Assembly: GCA_964016985.1 (NCBI GenBank)
Contig: OZ024823.1
Coordinates: 41,326,264 to 41,390,263, forward strand
From: Anodontia alba
Lineage: Eukaryota > Mollusca > Bivalvia > Lucinida > Lucinidae
DNA: 64,000 bases
Reading direction: 5' to 3'
The position numbers were made by a program, and so were the translations under genes. Shown one piece after another: positions 1-13,000 of the stretch (its first letter is position 1; each line of letters starts with the position of its first letter). Under the pieces are notes generated by a model, which worked only from the letters and a program-made list of their open reading frames with translations, was not told where the DNA came from and ran no database searches.

Positions 1-190
1 TATTGTGTACATTCTTTCGCCAGAAACTGACAACTGCCCTTCTTGAATCAGCGGAAGGGAGAAAATGACCGTAGAAAATATTTCATGATCAATCTCCACG
101 AAAGAATGTTGCCAACCTCGGCGGGGGTTGAACCCGCGACCTCCTGGTCTCCAGTCGGACGGCGCATCCAACTGAGCCACAGAGGCCGGC
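1..190 (-). repeat. tRNA-derived SINE, copy 1 (cut by the window edge)
   Basis: The tRNA-like head reads on the minus strand from 190 downward, with an A-box-like GGCTCAGTTGGATGCG and a B-box-like GCGGGTTCAACCCCCGCC. The body (gaaagaatgtgcacaat side) continues to the left edge. Four or more related copies occur in the window; two have clear TSDs. Confidence 0.85.
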
Positions 191-918
191 ACTACTATTA
201 ATGAATATATTACTAATGTAAGGTATTTGATTGGCTACCTATTACTACTACTTATAAATCTCTCAACAATAGAAGGTATCAAATGTGTAAAGGGTATTGA
301 GATTGTAATGATTGCCAGACTTCTTATTTGTGACCTGCCAAAGAAAAAAAGATTTTTTTTTGGTGTAAAACTGGTCTAACATTTTTGAACCACTGTAGGT
401 AGAAAGATATATCTGGTATTGATGCCAAGAATTATTTCTGTATTTTAAACTTCACACTTATCAAAGAATCTCATTAGGAGAAGCCTGATAAGGAGTTAAA
501 GTATCCTGTAATAATTTGGGTAAATATGATAAATCAGCTGAGCAGAACAATTCCCACAAGGTGTTTGAAGATATCTACATGTCCTATTCAGATGAAAAAT
601 ACTCCTATGGACTCCCATCTCATCTTGCAAACTACCTAAATACTTCCTTGTGAGTCTAAAAGTATATTTGAGCCAGCACACAAAAAGGGACCTTATGATT
701 TTCTGGTTTGTAGTTCTTCAAATGCGCATGTATAGTCCCCTATTTGGGCTACAGACATATATTTTTTGCCTGAAGCTTCCTCAAGGTCTTTACTACATGT
801 CTGTGAACAGCAAAGGCTCTGGCGAGGCTGCGCTTATGCGCAGCCTCGCCTGAGCCTTTGCTGGTCACCTAAGTGATAAATACCCTTTTCTCATGTGCTG
901 GCTCATTTGTAAACTTAC
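191..918. other. VPS39 intron 12 (partial); one GC-rich hairpin
   Basis: No gene is visible. A near-perfect hairpin occupies 810-861: arms GCAAAGGCTC and GGCGAGGCTGCGC with their complements and a 4-base loop. A related palindrome is at 39670-39735. Confidence 0.6.
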
Positions 919-1061
919 ATCTTTGAGGTAGTCGATGAGTGCCATAAGACCTTTCTCAAGGTCACTACCTTCAAGGTCAGGCAATTTCTCAGGATAATCT
1001 AGCTGTTTTCGAAAATCTTGGGGTAATAAGTTTGGGTATAACCCTATCACATGTGAGGGAT
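919..1061 (-). CDS. VPS39: VPS39 exon 12 (residues 370-417), last exon in the window
   Basis: Acceptor CTTTCAG, donor GTAAGT. It begins DPSHVIGLYPNLLPQDFRK and ends ALIDYLKD. The HV-(I/M)-GLYP-(N/D)-LLP motif is diagnostic. Phase 0 out. I could not find the next exon in bases 1-918, so it lies beyond the window. Confidence 0.96.
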
Positions 1062-4000
1062 CTGAAAGAAAAGGTACAAGGGGTTATCAGTAAATTTGTA
1101 GATATAGGCACACAAAAAACTAGGTATTAATATATATCTTATCTCTCCACAAAAATATTTGTGGTAGGTTCTCACTGGAACTGCCTTACCATGATGATTG
1201 CAATGAGAATCTACAACACATTTTTATGGAGAGAAGAGAAACCTTTATCTGGGCATTCCACTTACCTAAAGCTACATCAAATAACTTTCCAAAAACACTA
1301 TTTTAACCCATTTTAATCTGGAGACCCCCAAAAAGGTTAACTGGCGAACAGTGCAGACCCAGACTGCAGAATGTGGCATCTGATCAGGATCTCCACTGTT
1401 TGCAAATAGTTCAGCCAGGAATATCTAAACCACATAGGCAAACATACCTAATTCTGAAATTCAACTCTTCTATAAAAATAATTTTTTTTTGTGCAGAAAG
1501 GTGGGGGGTGGGTGGGTGGGTGGGGGGGGTGGGGGGGGGGTATATTGTCGAAAACTGGTCAATTGATACACAGCTCCAGATAAAGGCTGTATTGTGGGGA
1601 GGAGAGGGGGTAAAGGGGGGGCAGTATATTGTCTAAAATGGGTTGATACACAGCTCCAGATAAAGGGTGTATTGTGTACTGTGAAGAGGGGAGGAACGAG
1701 GGGAGGGGAGGGGGCGGGTGTGGGATTTGGCAGTATACAGTCTAAAATGGGTTAGTTGATACACAGTCCCAGATAAAGGGTGTACAGTTATTTTTTCTCA
1801 TTAGAATGGTCTCAGAATACTGTATTTACAGGCAGGTCTGAGCAAAGAATGTAGACTCAGATCTGATCTCTAGATAAAAGAGGTATCCATATTTTTTCTA
1901 AGTTCTCCATGAACTTAGTTGGCCCAGAGGTTTCAGGAAAGTTATTTAAAGGTGTGAATGGATGACCAACAGGCTGATGACAGATGGGGAGTGATCACAA
2001 TAGCTCATCCTGAGTCTTCGGCTCAGGTGAGCTAAACAAGAATTCCGCGGAAGGCGTCATCGCACCTGCTGGCGCAAAAGTCACAGGAGCCACAATCAGA
2101 ATGTGGTTATTAAATAAGTTTATTTCATTCTTAGCAGTGCTTACTTGGAAAACTGGGTTGAAAAAAATGTAGACAAAGTGCCAAGTGGGGCATATATATT
2201 CCAGGCCAGTCCCATTCCCTCTAATGGCTATATCTTCAGCACTGACTTTACGTATCATACAGCCCAATGATAATGGAACATTGACGTAAAATGTGTAAAA
2301 GTCACTGGAGCATGAAATTTAGGTCAAGGTCACGGGTCAAGGTACCTGCTAATTCAGTACATCAAGGAGAAGCACAATGCAAGGTATGGTGGTTGTAGGC
2401 CTTATAGTTGAGGAGTTATCAAACATCAACGTAAAATTTGTCAAATATAGGTCAAGGTCACTGGGTCAAGGTACCTGCCAAGCCAGTGCAATGAGGTGAA
2501 GCACTATGCAAGGTTTAGTGGTTGTAGGTCTTATATTTGAGGAGATACCGAACATCAATATAAAATGTGTCAAAGTCACTGGAGTGCACAATATAGGTCA
2601 AGGTCACCAGGTCAAGGTATCTGTCGAGTCAGTACATTGAGAAGAAGTGCTACATAAGGTTTGGTGGTTGAAGGCCTTACAGTTGAGGACATATGGAAGG
2701 GTGACGTACACGGTGTAAAAGTCAATGGAGCGTGAAATATAGGTCAAGGTCACCCAGTCAAGGTACCTGCAGAGTCTGTACATTGAGGAGAAGCACTATG
2801 CAAGGTTTGATGGTTGTAGGCCTTATAGTTGAGGAGATATTGAACGTTGACGTAAAATGTGTAAAAGGCACTGGAGCGCAAAATATAGGTCAAGGTCACC
2901 GGGTCAAGATACCTGCCAAGTCAGTACATATTGGAGAAGCACTATGCAAGGTTTGGTAGCTAGAGGTCTTACACTTGAGGAGATCTGGAACGTTGACGTA
3001 AATTATGTTAAAGTCACTGCAGCCAAAATATAGGTCAAGGTCACCAGGTCAATGTATCTGCTAAGTCAGTACATTGAGGAGAAGCACTTTGCAAGGTTTG
3101 ATGGTTGTAGGCCTTATAGTTGAGGAGATATTGAATGTCGACGCAAAATATGTCAAAGTCACTGGAGCGCAAAATATAGGTCAAGGTCACCGGGTCAAGG
3201 TACCTGCCAAGTCTGTACCTCTAGGAGAAGCACTATGCAAGGTTTGGTAGTTGTACACCTTACAGTTGAGAAGATCTGGAACGTCAACGTAAATTGTGTC
3301 AAAGTCAATGGAGCGCAAAATATAGGTCAATGTCACTGGGTCAACATATCTGCCAAGTCAGGAGGTCAGGGAGATGTGTCATGCAAGGTATGATGGTTGT
3401 TGTAGAATTGTAGTTGATTAGAATACTAACTTTGACGTAAATGTCGAACTTCGACATAACAGAACTGTTAAGAGACAGACGGATGGACGAACGGACAGAC
3501 GAATGGAAAAGCGGGCACCTATGTTGCAAAGTCAGGAGGTCAGGGAGATATTTCATACAAGGTTTGATGGCTGTTTAGTCTTGTAGTTGATTAGAATACT
3601 AACTTTGACATAAATGTTGAACTTCGACATAACAGAACTGTTAAGAGACGGACGGACGGACAGACAGACGAACAGACAGACGAATGGAAAAGTGGGCACC
3701 TATGTCGCAAAGTCAGGAGGTCAGGGAGATGTTACATGCAAGGTTTGATGGTTGTTTAGTCTTGTAGTTGATTAAAATACTAACATTGACATAAATGTTG
3801 AACGTCGACATAAATGTTGACAGACGGACGGACGAATGGACAGACAAACGGAAAAGCGGACGCCTATGTTGCAAAGTCAGGAGGTCAGGGAGATGTTTCA
3901 TGCAAGGTTTGATGGTTGTTTAGTCTTGTAGTTGATTAGAATACTAACTTTGACATAAATGTCGAACGTCGACATAAATGTTGACAGACGGACGGACTGA

Positions 4001-7000
4001 CGGACGGACTGATGGACGGACGGACGGACGGACGGAAAATCGGACGCCTATATCGCACCCTGCTACAAACAGGTGCGATAAAAACAAAACAGGTAGACAA
4101 ACAGCATACAATAGACAGCAAAAAATCACAAAATAGGTAGCCTGACTAAAAACACAAAATAGGTTGACAAGACAGCATACAATAGACAGCAAAAACCTAT
4201 ACAATGTAAATGGAAAAGACAGAATAAAAATAAAAACAACAATAAATAAAACAAGAATTAATTTTACCTGTATCTAATGCTACAAATATTTTCATAGACT
4301 CTTCAAAGCTGTGTAGACAGAATAAGTTTACAGCATATAATGTTTTAATGTGGTTAATTCTCTTTGTTTTCTCCTTCTCTGGCTCAGTAGTCATATTCTG
4401 TGGAAGAAAAAAAGTATCAGAATGACTAAGGAAAGAGTTGTGCTAAGGGAAAACTAGCAGTACTATACATACTTGCTGGGGAGGCAACTGTCAAAAATGT
4501 GTTTGCCTCCCTTCTGAAAAGGGGTCTACACTAAAAGGAAAGCATTTGCTCCCTATGAACCCCAACACAATCAGTCTGAAAAGGGGTCTACTCTAAAAGG
4601 AAAGCATTTACTCCCAATTAACCCCAACACAATCAGTCTGAAAAGGGGTCTACGCTAAAAGGAAAGCATTTGTTCCCTATGAACCCCAACAATCAGTCTG
4701 AAAAGGGGTCTACTCTAAAAGGAAAGCATTTGCTCCCCTTGAACCCTAACACAATCAGTTTGAAAAGGGGTCTACTCTAAAAGGAAAGCATTTGCTCCCC
4801 TTGAACCCTAACACAATCAGTTTGAAAAGGGGTCTACTCTAAAAGGAAAGCATTTGCTCCCCTTGAACCCTAACACAATCAGTTTGAAAAGAGGTCTACT
4901 CTAAAAGGAAAGCATTTGCTCCCCATGAACCCCAACAACATCAGTCTGAAAAGGGATCTCCTCTAAAAGGAAAGCATTTGCTCCCCATAAACCCCAATAC
5001 AATCAGTCTGAAAAGGGGTCTACTTTAAGTCTACTTTAAAAGGAAAGCATTTGCTCCCCATGAACCCCAACAACATCAGTCTGAAAAGGGCTCTACTATA
5101 AAAGGAAAGCATTTGCTCCCCATGAACCCCAATACAATCAGTCTGAAAAGGGGTCTACTCTAAAAGGAAAGCATTTGCTCCCCATGAACCCCAATACAAT
5201 CAGTCTGAAAAGGGGTCTACTCTAAAAGGAAAGCATTTGCTCCCCATGAACCCCAACAACATCAGTCTGAAAAGGGGTCTACTCTAAAAGGAAAGCATTT
5301 GCTCCCCATGAACCCCAATACAATCAGTCTGAAAAGGGGTCTACTCTAAAAGGAAAGCATTTGCTCCCCATGAACCCCAACACAATCAGTCTGAAAAGGG
5401 GTCTACTCTAAAAGGAAAGGATTTGCTCCCCATCAACCCCAACACAGTCTGAAAAGGGGTCTACTCTAAAAGAAAAGCATTTGCTCCCCATGGGAGCAAA
5501 TGCTTTCCATTTAGAGTTGACCCCTTTTCAGACTGATTGTGTTGGAGTTTAACGACACGTCAACCCTTGGGCTCATTTTGTGTTGTCTCCCAGAGAAAGG
5601 GATAGAAGAGATAGTGGAGGAGATGAAAGAGAGAGACAGGGAAGAAAGAGGGTCAGGAATGAAAGTGAAGTAACAGAAGAAATAAAAACATCCTCCTCTA
5701 CCCTTACCTGCTACAAGGATAGCAGGCCTTGCCCAACTGTAAGCCAATATCAGTTGGACGCCCCTGTGACAAAAGATACACGACACCTTTGCCACACTCA
5801 ACCACCCTCTGCCCCACCTCCTCCCCCAATCTAGCTATACCAAAGTACACTAATGAAGTCAGGTAATAAGCTCATAGGCTTTACTGTCTGAGTTTTTCAG
5901 TTACCGTATTAAGAGCATCCCATACGTGAAACGTAAGATCAGGAGCAGCCTGCAGTAGGGGAGAGGCAGTGCATGCCAGCTTGGGTGGTCCAGGTCTCAT
6001 AGTTATAGTTATTCAGAAATGAAGCTACCTGTAAACAAGGTTGATGTAAATATTGACGGATGGATGGACAGGATGAAGTATTGCATCTACTCACTACAGC
6101 AAAGTCTTGTCATTTTCACCATATAATATAGGGAATAAGGAAGACTTTGATAATATTTACAGTAAACTAGAACTTTTGTAAAACACCAAGCCTCAAACTA
6201 ATGTTTGTCCCTACAGAAGACTAAAGTTGAAAAGGGACACAAATCACACAAAATAAATCAGATTTTTTTCTCCAAAAGTTAATCCGGGATCTGCTCCTCA
6301 GCCCCAATAAGCTCAAGTTTCAAGGCCCTGGTTCAAATAGTTATCTAGATCTCTTGACCACAAGAAAATTGTGACAAAGGAATGGATGGACAGATGAACC
6401 AAAAGCAATATGTCCTTCCAACTTCTTCGAACTTGGGCAAATGTTGTTTTAAGTCACTAACTGAAATGCTGGCTCAAAAACTGCAAAATTCTCAAAATCT
6501 CCCTAATCATGTAGTCCCCTACAAAGCCCCATTTTCATTACATATATATTTTCTTCATGGCTAGGTACTTACAGCAAGATGCAGAGCCAGTTCAAACTCC
6601 TTGCTCTGCAAGAGTTGTCTGATTTGGTTTGATATTGGCGTAGAGTTGAGTCTCCAAACATGGTTACTGGAAGCTATATAGAGAAGGCCATTGCCCTGGC
6701 AGATGTAGCGTGCTCTCTGAAGATCTATGCTCTGTATCATCAATAGAGGATCTATGGTGCGGATCTCTATTGACTTCGGTAACACTGATATCAAGTAGGG
6801 TGGATCATGAACTGCAATACAAATGAAAAAGATAGGTTAACCCATTTAGGTCGAGCGGACACTTCTACCATAACTGTTTGGACTGGTCTATTTCCAATAG
6901 TAGGGTGTCTGCTTAGTTTTTATTATCACTGTTTTATAGAAATTCCCATATCTAATGTGAACAGTGTAGACCTTGATCAGATGCCATGTTCTGCAGTCTG

Positions 7001-10000
7001 ATCTTGGTCTGCATTGTTTTTGCCGATTACACTTCTAGGGGTTTCTAAACTAAAATGGGTTATATTAAGCTCCCACAAAGCTCCAGAAAAGACTGATATT
7101 TAGATAAATATTTTTCTTATTTCTCCATGAAAACATTTGAGCTGCACAATATAAAAATGTGCCTTCAGGGGCCACCAGCGTGAAGGCCCAGATAAGCCTA
7201 CAGTCAGTTGTGGGCCTTTGTTGTAATCACTCGACATTATAGAACATATGAGTGGCAAAATGAGAAAATGTACTTTCTGATATGTGCCCCCAATGAACCT
7301 AAATTAGCCTGCACAGCTGCACAGTCAATCAGAGACTTCATTGTCTGCATGAAGAAACTTTGCATCCTTGGCTATCCAAAATACAACCAGTTAAGATTCT
7401 GATCAGACTGCACAAATGTGCAGGCTGATCTGAACTTTTTCTGCACAGAGTGAAGAGCCAATTAGCATATGAAACAATGCGGTCCAGCTATAAACTTCTC
7501 GCATCACAAATCATTATGGGGAATGGAATAATATGAATCCCTTTTCACTGGGGGTTATATTCTGAAAGTTTTCTCAACAGCGGGTCTCATTTATAAACTT
7601 TTCTTCATCCTTTATACATGAAAAGCTGAGTAATGGCTTAACACTTCAATAAGGTGATAGAGTAAAGTTTCCTAAAAGTTGTCATTCATCACAAAAACAT
7701 ACCTGTATAATTTTCATCCCCTTAAACCCCACTTTTATATAGTAAAACTGGGGTTTACAGGGGTAGACATTATTTTCTTATTTCTGCTCAAAAACATAGA
7801 TTGTGGGTACTCATTAGAACTGCCTCATCAAGGCGGTTCTAACAAATACCAACAATCTATGTTTTTGAGCAGAAATATAAAAATTATCAGAATTTTTTTC
7901 TGAAAACTTTCAGTTTCTGGTGGTGAAATTTTCAATATACATGTATTTGAATAGGCGTGTTTTCGTAATGACATACCAATTTCAAGAGGTATATCTGACC
8001 ATTTTACTGGGTGTTTCTTTGTTGGGTTTCCTTCAGGATCAATGAATATAGACATATTATCTCTGCCCACAATGAACCCAGACCCTTCATACAGTGTCAC
8101 TATGGGCTCCTGCTGCTGACTTCCAGTAGGAAATAGTTCCTTACACTCTCCTGATTTCACCTGAAAAAAAAAAATATAGAAAGTAACTAAATAAGAAAAG
8201 TACAGCTGACTCTCATTATTTCGACCTTGCTTATCTCAAATAACCGCGTTGTTGAAGTGATAATCTGGTCCCTGCTTAAACATGAAAATCTAACAACAGG
8301 TAACAAAATATTGTGGAAAAAAGGAGAAATTGCTCCTAAGGAGCAATTTCTCCTCTTTTACACAATATTTTCAATATATCTCTAACTTCAGGAGTCAAAT
8401 TACATATACATTTGTTAAATGTGGTTGTTCAATTTATTTTTTCCTCAATACTGCAAATCTGATATGTCGAGGTACGGATATCTCAAAGTAGCTCAGAGAG
8501 TCCCTTGGAATTAGATATAAAGAGAGTCGACAGTAAATAAGTGATCTCAGAATTGATACAATCAGATCCACATGAAGTTCTCAACATCAAATGGAAAGAC
8601 AGACAAATACAATCAAACAGCCACAAAAAGAACAGATGACAAGCAGAGTTGGCAACCCTTTCCCAAAAAGTTGGCAACTCTGTTAACCAAACTTAAGTGA
8701 ATACATGTATATCTTTAACTTACAGAAAAGCATTTTTAAGTGAAAAACTCCAGAACATTTAACAAAAAGTATCATTACGAAAACAGAACCAGCAGAGCTA
8801 CAGATATCAGAGGACTTGCTGAAGAGGAGCATTTGGTGATAATTCTGGGATATTTTTTCTTATTTCTCTATAAAAACATATGTTATGGATACTAATTAGA
8901 AGTGCCTCAGTGAGGCACTTCTAATGAGTACCTATAACATACGTTTTTATGGAATGCTGGAAAAAATTACCCCAGAATGATCACCAACTTCTCCTCCTTA
9001 ACAACTCCTTGGAGATGTGTTTACAATGAGGTTTTACGGCCTAATCAACCCACTAGGGTCATGTTGAATGCCGTCAGTTTACAGAACCTCCCTTTTACTG
9101 GGCAGGCTTAGTTCTCTAGGTTAACCAGTACTGTGCACATTCTTTCTCCAGAAACTGACAACTGCCCTTTTTCAAGTCGAATCTGCGACCACCTGATCAA
9201 CATTCTGACGTGCATCCAACTCAGCCACTAAGGCTGGCTCTTCTAAAACATACAGAGCATTTAGATATACATATATGTGAACAGTAAAGATTAAGATCAG
9301 CTGCACCTGACGAGGATTGTTGCTATACATTAATATAGTCTACAGTGTCCAATGATTTTGTAAATGGACAGCAAAAGCCCTGATTATTCAGAGAGCATGG
9401 ATACACAGGGTGATATTCTCCTTCACTGTCCACATTACCCCCAAATGCACATTTCCTCTTGACATGGCCCAAATACTTTTCTACTTTATCCACAAGCCAG
9501 ACTCGGAGGCTCAGTTGGACGCCCATCCGACTTGTGATCGATAGATTGCGGGTTTGACCCGCGCTGGGTCAGCAACATTCTTTTGTGGAGATTTAATCAT
9601 GAAATATTTTCTACTGTCATTTTCTCCCTTCCGCTGATTCAAGAGAAGCAGTCCTCAGTTTCTGTCTAAAGAATGTGTAAAGTATTGGTTATGGTTAACT
9701 GCTTAGAGGACAAAGCCTGCTCAGTAAACATGGTAAACGTGTGGTTAGGTAAACTGACCGCACTAGACATGACCACATTGGGTTGACTAGGCCATAAAAT
9801 CTCAACACAAACAAACAAACTTTATCAACAATATATTTGGGCCTCAATCAGGGAAAATGTACAATGAAACCATTGTAGACTGAATAGACTCCCACACACC
9901 ATACTGAAGTGTCCAATTTCAAGTTTTGGTATGTCCGGCTATAAGATTTAACTGCAATTTCTAGAGAAAAATAGCTTAACAATTTGCAAACAGTGGAGAC

Positions 10001-13000
10001 CCTGATCAGATGCCACATTCTGCAGCATCTGATCCGGGACTGCACTGTTTGCCATTAACCCTTTTGGGGGTCTCCAGACTACAATGGGTTAATATGACCT
10101 GTGTCCACATCTAAGACTCAGCCACAGATCCTACATAATCTGAGCAGGGCCTTCTCTATTCTTATATATTCTACAGTATCCAACTATATTAATGGACAAT
10201 GAAGTTTCTGACTAGACTTTTATTAAGCAATTTTTAGGTTGATAATATTTATAAAAGGAACTCTTACCTTGACGGTAAAATAGTCTCTCTTAAAACCAAC
10301 ACAAATACAGTCTTTGCACCAGGTCATTGCCCTTGGAATATCATACAGATTTAAATCATCCTGAAAATAAAAGCATCCCAAGCATAATACCCCGCCAATT
10401 TGGTGAAAATCCATCAACATTACCTCAAGTTATTGTCCGGAAATGAAAAAACGGGCATGTCTCAGGCAGATAACTCCTTCAAAAATTGACGAAATTTGCC
10501 CATTAGCAATCCCTTTAATGCACATACCAAGTTTGGCGAAAATCCACTGCTATTTACTCAAGTTATCTTCCGGAAACAAAAATACAGACATACGATAGAT
10601 GGACTGATGGACTGATACACGGACGACCAACTTGAAACCATAAAACCCTGCTACTATCATGTGGCTAGGGATAAAAACAACAATATTTTTTCTCAAAAGA
10701 GACCATTATATAATTTCCTATTTATCAGAATTGTCTCAGTTAGCCAAATCTAACAAGTACATATCTTGTGAACAAATGACAAACCAAATTAAAATTAAGG
10801 AAGAACTAGAAATGTGTTTGTAAAACACTATGCCCCCAACCAGGGCTCGAGAAACTGAAGAATCCAAATCGGTCCAGCATATTTTCGCCCCAAAAACGGA
10901 AATTGCCAAACCGATTTTCGGTAATTTCCGTAACGGTCGTTTGTTTCCATTCGGTATTATTTTTCAGTTTCAAAATACAGGGTGCTAGTTCGTTATTAGC
11001 ACAACGACTGACATACCAATATTGCTTCAACACTTGTTCAATTAATATTAACATCGGTATCTCGATTATAAACAGCAATTTTGCTCCCACCGTTCAGACA
11101 CGCCATATTTCATCTACTTTCATTTTCCCAATATCCGGGTCACTCAGTTACTGAAGAGTACTAAAGGGAAACAATCGGCGATCAAAAGCTATATTCGCGT
11201 TGTGCTGCGTTGGCCACTACATTTATGAGCCAGCGCATAACAAAACCTATTAAAGATAGACCAATTAGCAACAGAATAAAACATACTTGAATGCGTGATT
11301 AAGCAGGTGTACACATCCAACTGTATTACCTGACACTTGCTTTTCACACTTCAATCATATTGCAAATTACCTTTACATATCAAAAACACCGATATGCTGT
11401 CGCCTTACGCTTCACTTGATTACATAATTTTTATAAGCGGATCAAATTTCGCTGCGATAAGATAATAGAACCGCCTGTGTGGACAAATCTGATTCACCTA
11501 TTTCAATAATGAGCCGGTCCAATAACTGGCCCTCGAGGTATTTTATGAATACACGCTTGGATTATCTGTGGGAAAAGGTCAGTTTGTTTACACAATTTAG
11601 CGACTTGGCGAAAATTTTCGAACCGATTTTTTTCAAAATATCGTTAAAAACTGGACCGATTTTTGATCATCCTCTGTTAGTCAAAATCGGTTCAGAAATA
11701 CGAAAATCGGTTCAGAACCGAAAAACCGACATTTTCTCGAGCCCTGCCCCCAACTATACTCTTGTACATACAAAATGTCAAAGCTGGAAAGGGGCATAAC
11801 TCTAATTGATTTTTTCCAAAAGTTAATCAGGTGATCTACGCGGCATCACCAATAAGCTCACCAAGTTTCAAGGCCTTAGCTCAAATAATTTTCGAGATAT
11901 CTTGCTCACAAGATTTCCATAGGCTTACAATGCATGATCGATAAAGGGGCATAACTCAGGAACTTCGTCCAACAGAATGAAAAATCCAATGGAAAAGAAA
12001 CCAAATATCCCAAAGTCAGCTAATTTTTCATAGCAAAGCATATATGAAATTTCAAAACACCAGTATATATGGTTTCAAAGGTATGAGAGGTAAGGTATGA
12101 GAGGTCAAAAAAGAGCTAAAATGCTTCAGTCTGAAAAGGGGCATAATTTGAAAAAATATTTATTAAATTTCACCAAAAGTTAATCAGGCCGTCTTCACCA
12201 TGATCCCCGACTGCATGCAAAATTTCATTAACCTAGCTGTATGTATTCTTGAGATATTTTGCTTACAAGATTTTCCTATGCAAAAATATGTAGGTCTGAA
12301 AAGGCGGCATAATTTAATCAAATATTCAGAAGAGTGCACAAAAATTTGAATCGGTCATTGACACATTGGTTCCAAACTGCTTACAAAATTTCATGTCACT
12401 CTTTAGATATTTTGCTTGTAAGATTTTTATTTGCTAAAATACCTAAATCTGAAAATGGGTGAAACTCCACCATGATGGATCTGACAGAAAAGAAAAAAAA
12501 AATATATACAGGTCAGCTAATTTTTCATAAGCAATGCATATATGAAATTTCAAAACCCAAGCATACATGGTTCCAAAGATATGACCAGTCTGAAAAGCTT
12601 TACATACATATGGGTGAGTGGACATACAGATGGACAGACAGACAAGCCCAAAACAATAATTGCCCTCCAAACTTCTTTGAAGTAGGGGGCAAAAAAAAAA
12701 AAAAAAAAAAAATCTCATCTGAGCTATGGTTACTGAAAAACAATATATCAGTGATGAATGACTTTTCAAGATATTTGGGTGGTTTCAGTTTGGCATCTAG
12801 GCAAACTGCTTCCAATGCATACCCACAACATTTGTTTTCCTGGAGAAATATTAGAAATAATTATCTGGTCACTCCTCTTACCAAAAGTTATTTTTAGTTA
12901 ACATAATATGAAAGGCAAACGGTTCCAGAGTCAAACTCTGCTTATGTTCAACATTAAATACACCACAACCTCTTTATAACACTATTGTTGAGGTCCATAA

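Noticed and set aside
496..681. Minus ORF as a possible VPS39 exon 13
   Set aside because: Its translation does not resemble the family sequence after ALIDYL, and phase and splice sites do not fit.
4510..5490. Regular repeats that could be mistaken for a CRISPR array
   Set aside because: The whole 62-bp unit is repeated, with no unique spacers; eukaryotic satellite in an intron.
11479..11799. 106-codon plus-strand ORF in the hAT-like element
   Set aside because: No hAT transposase motif (no dimerisation or BED features), and it reads through the right terminal repeat and TSD.
12472..12897. 141-codon plus-strand ORF
   Set aside because: It runs from repeat sequence through a poly-A tract (poly-Lys) into intron; no domain.
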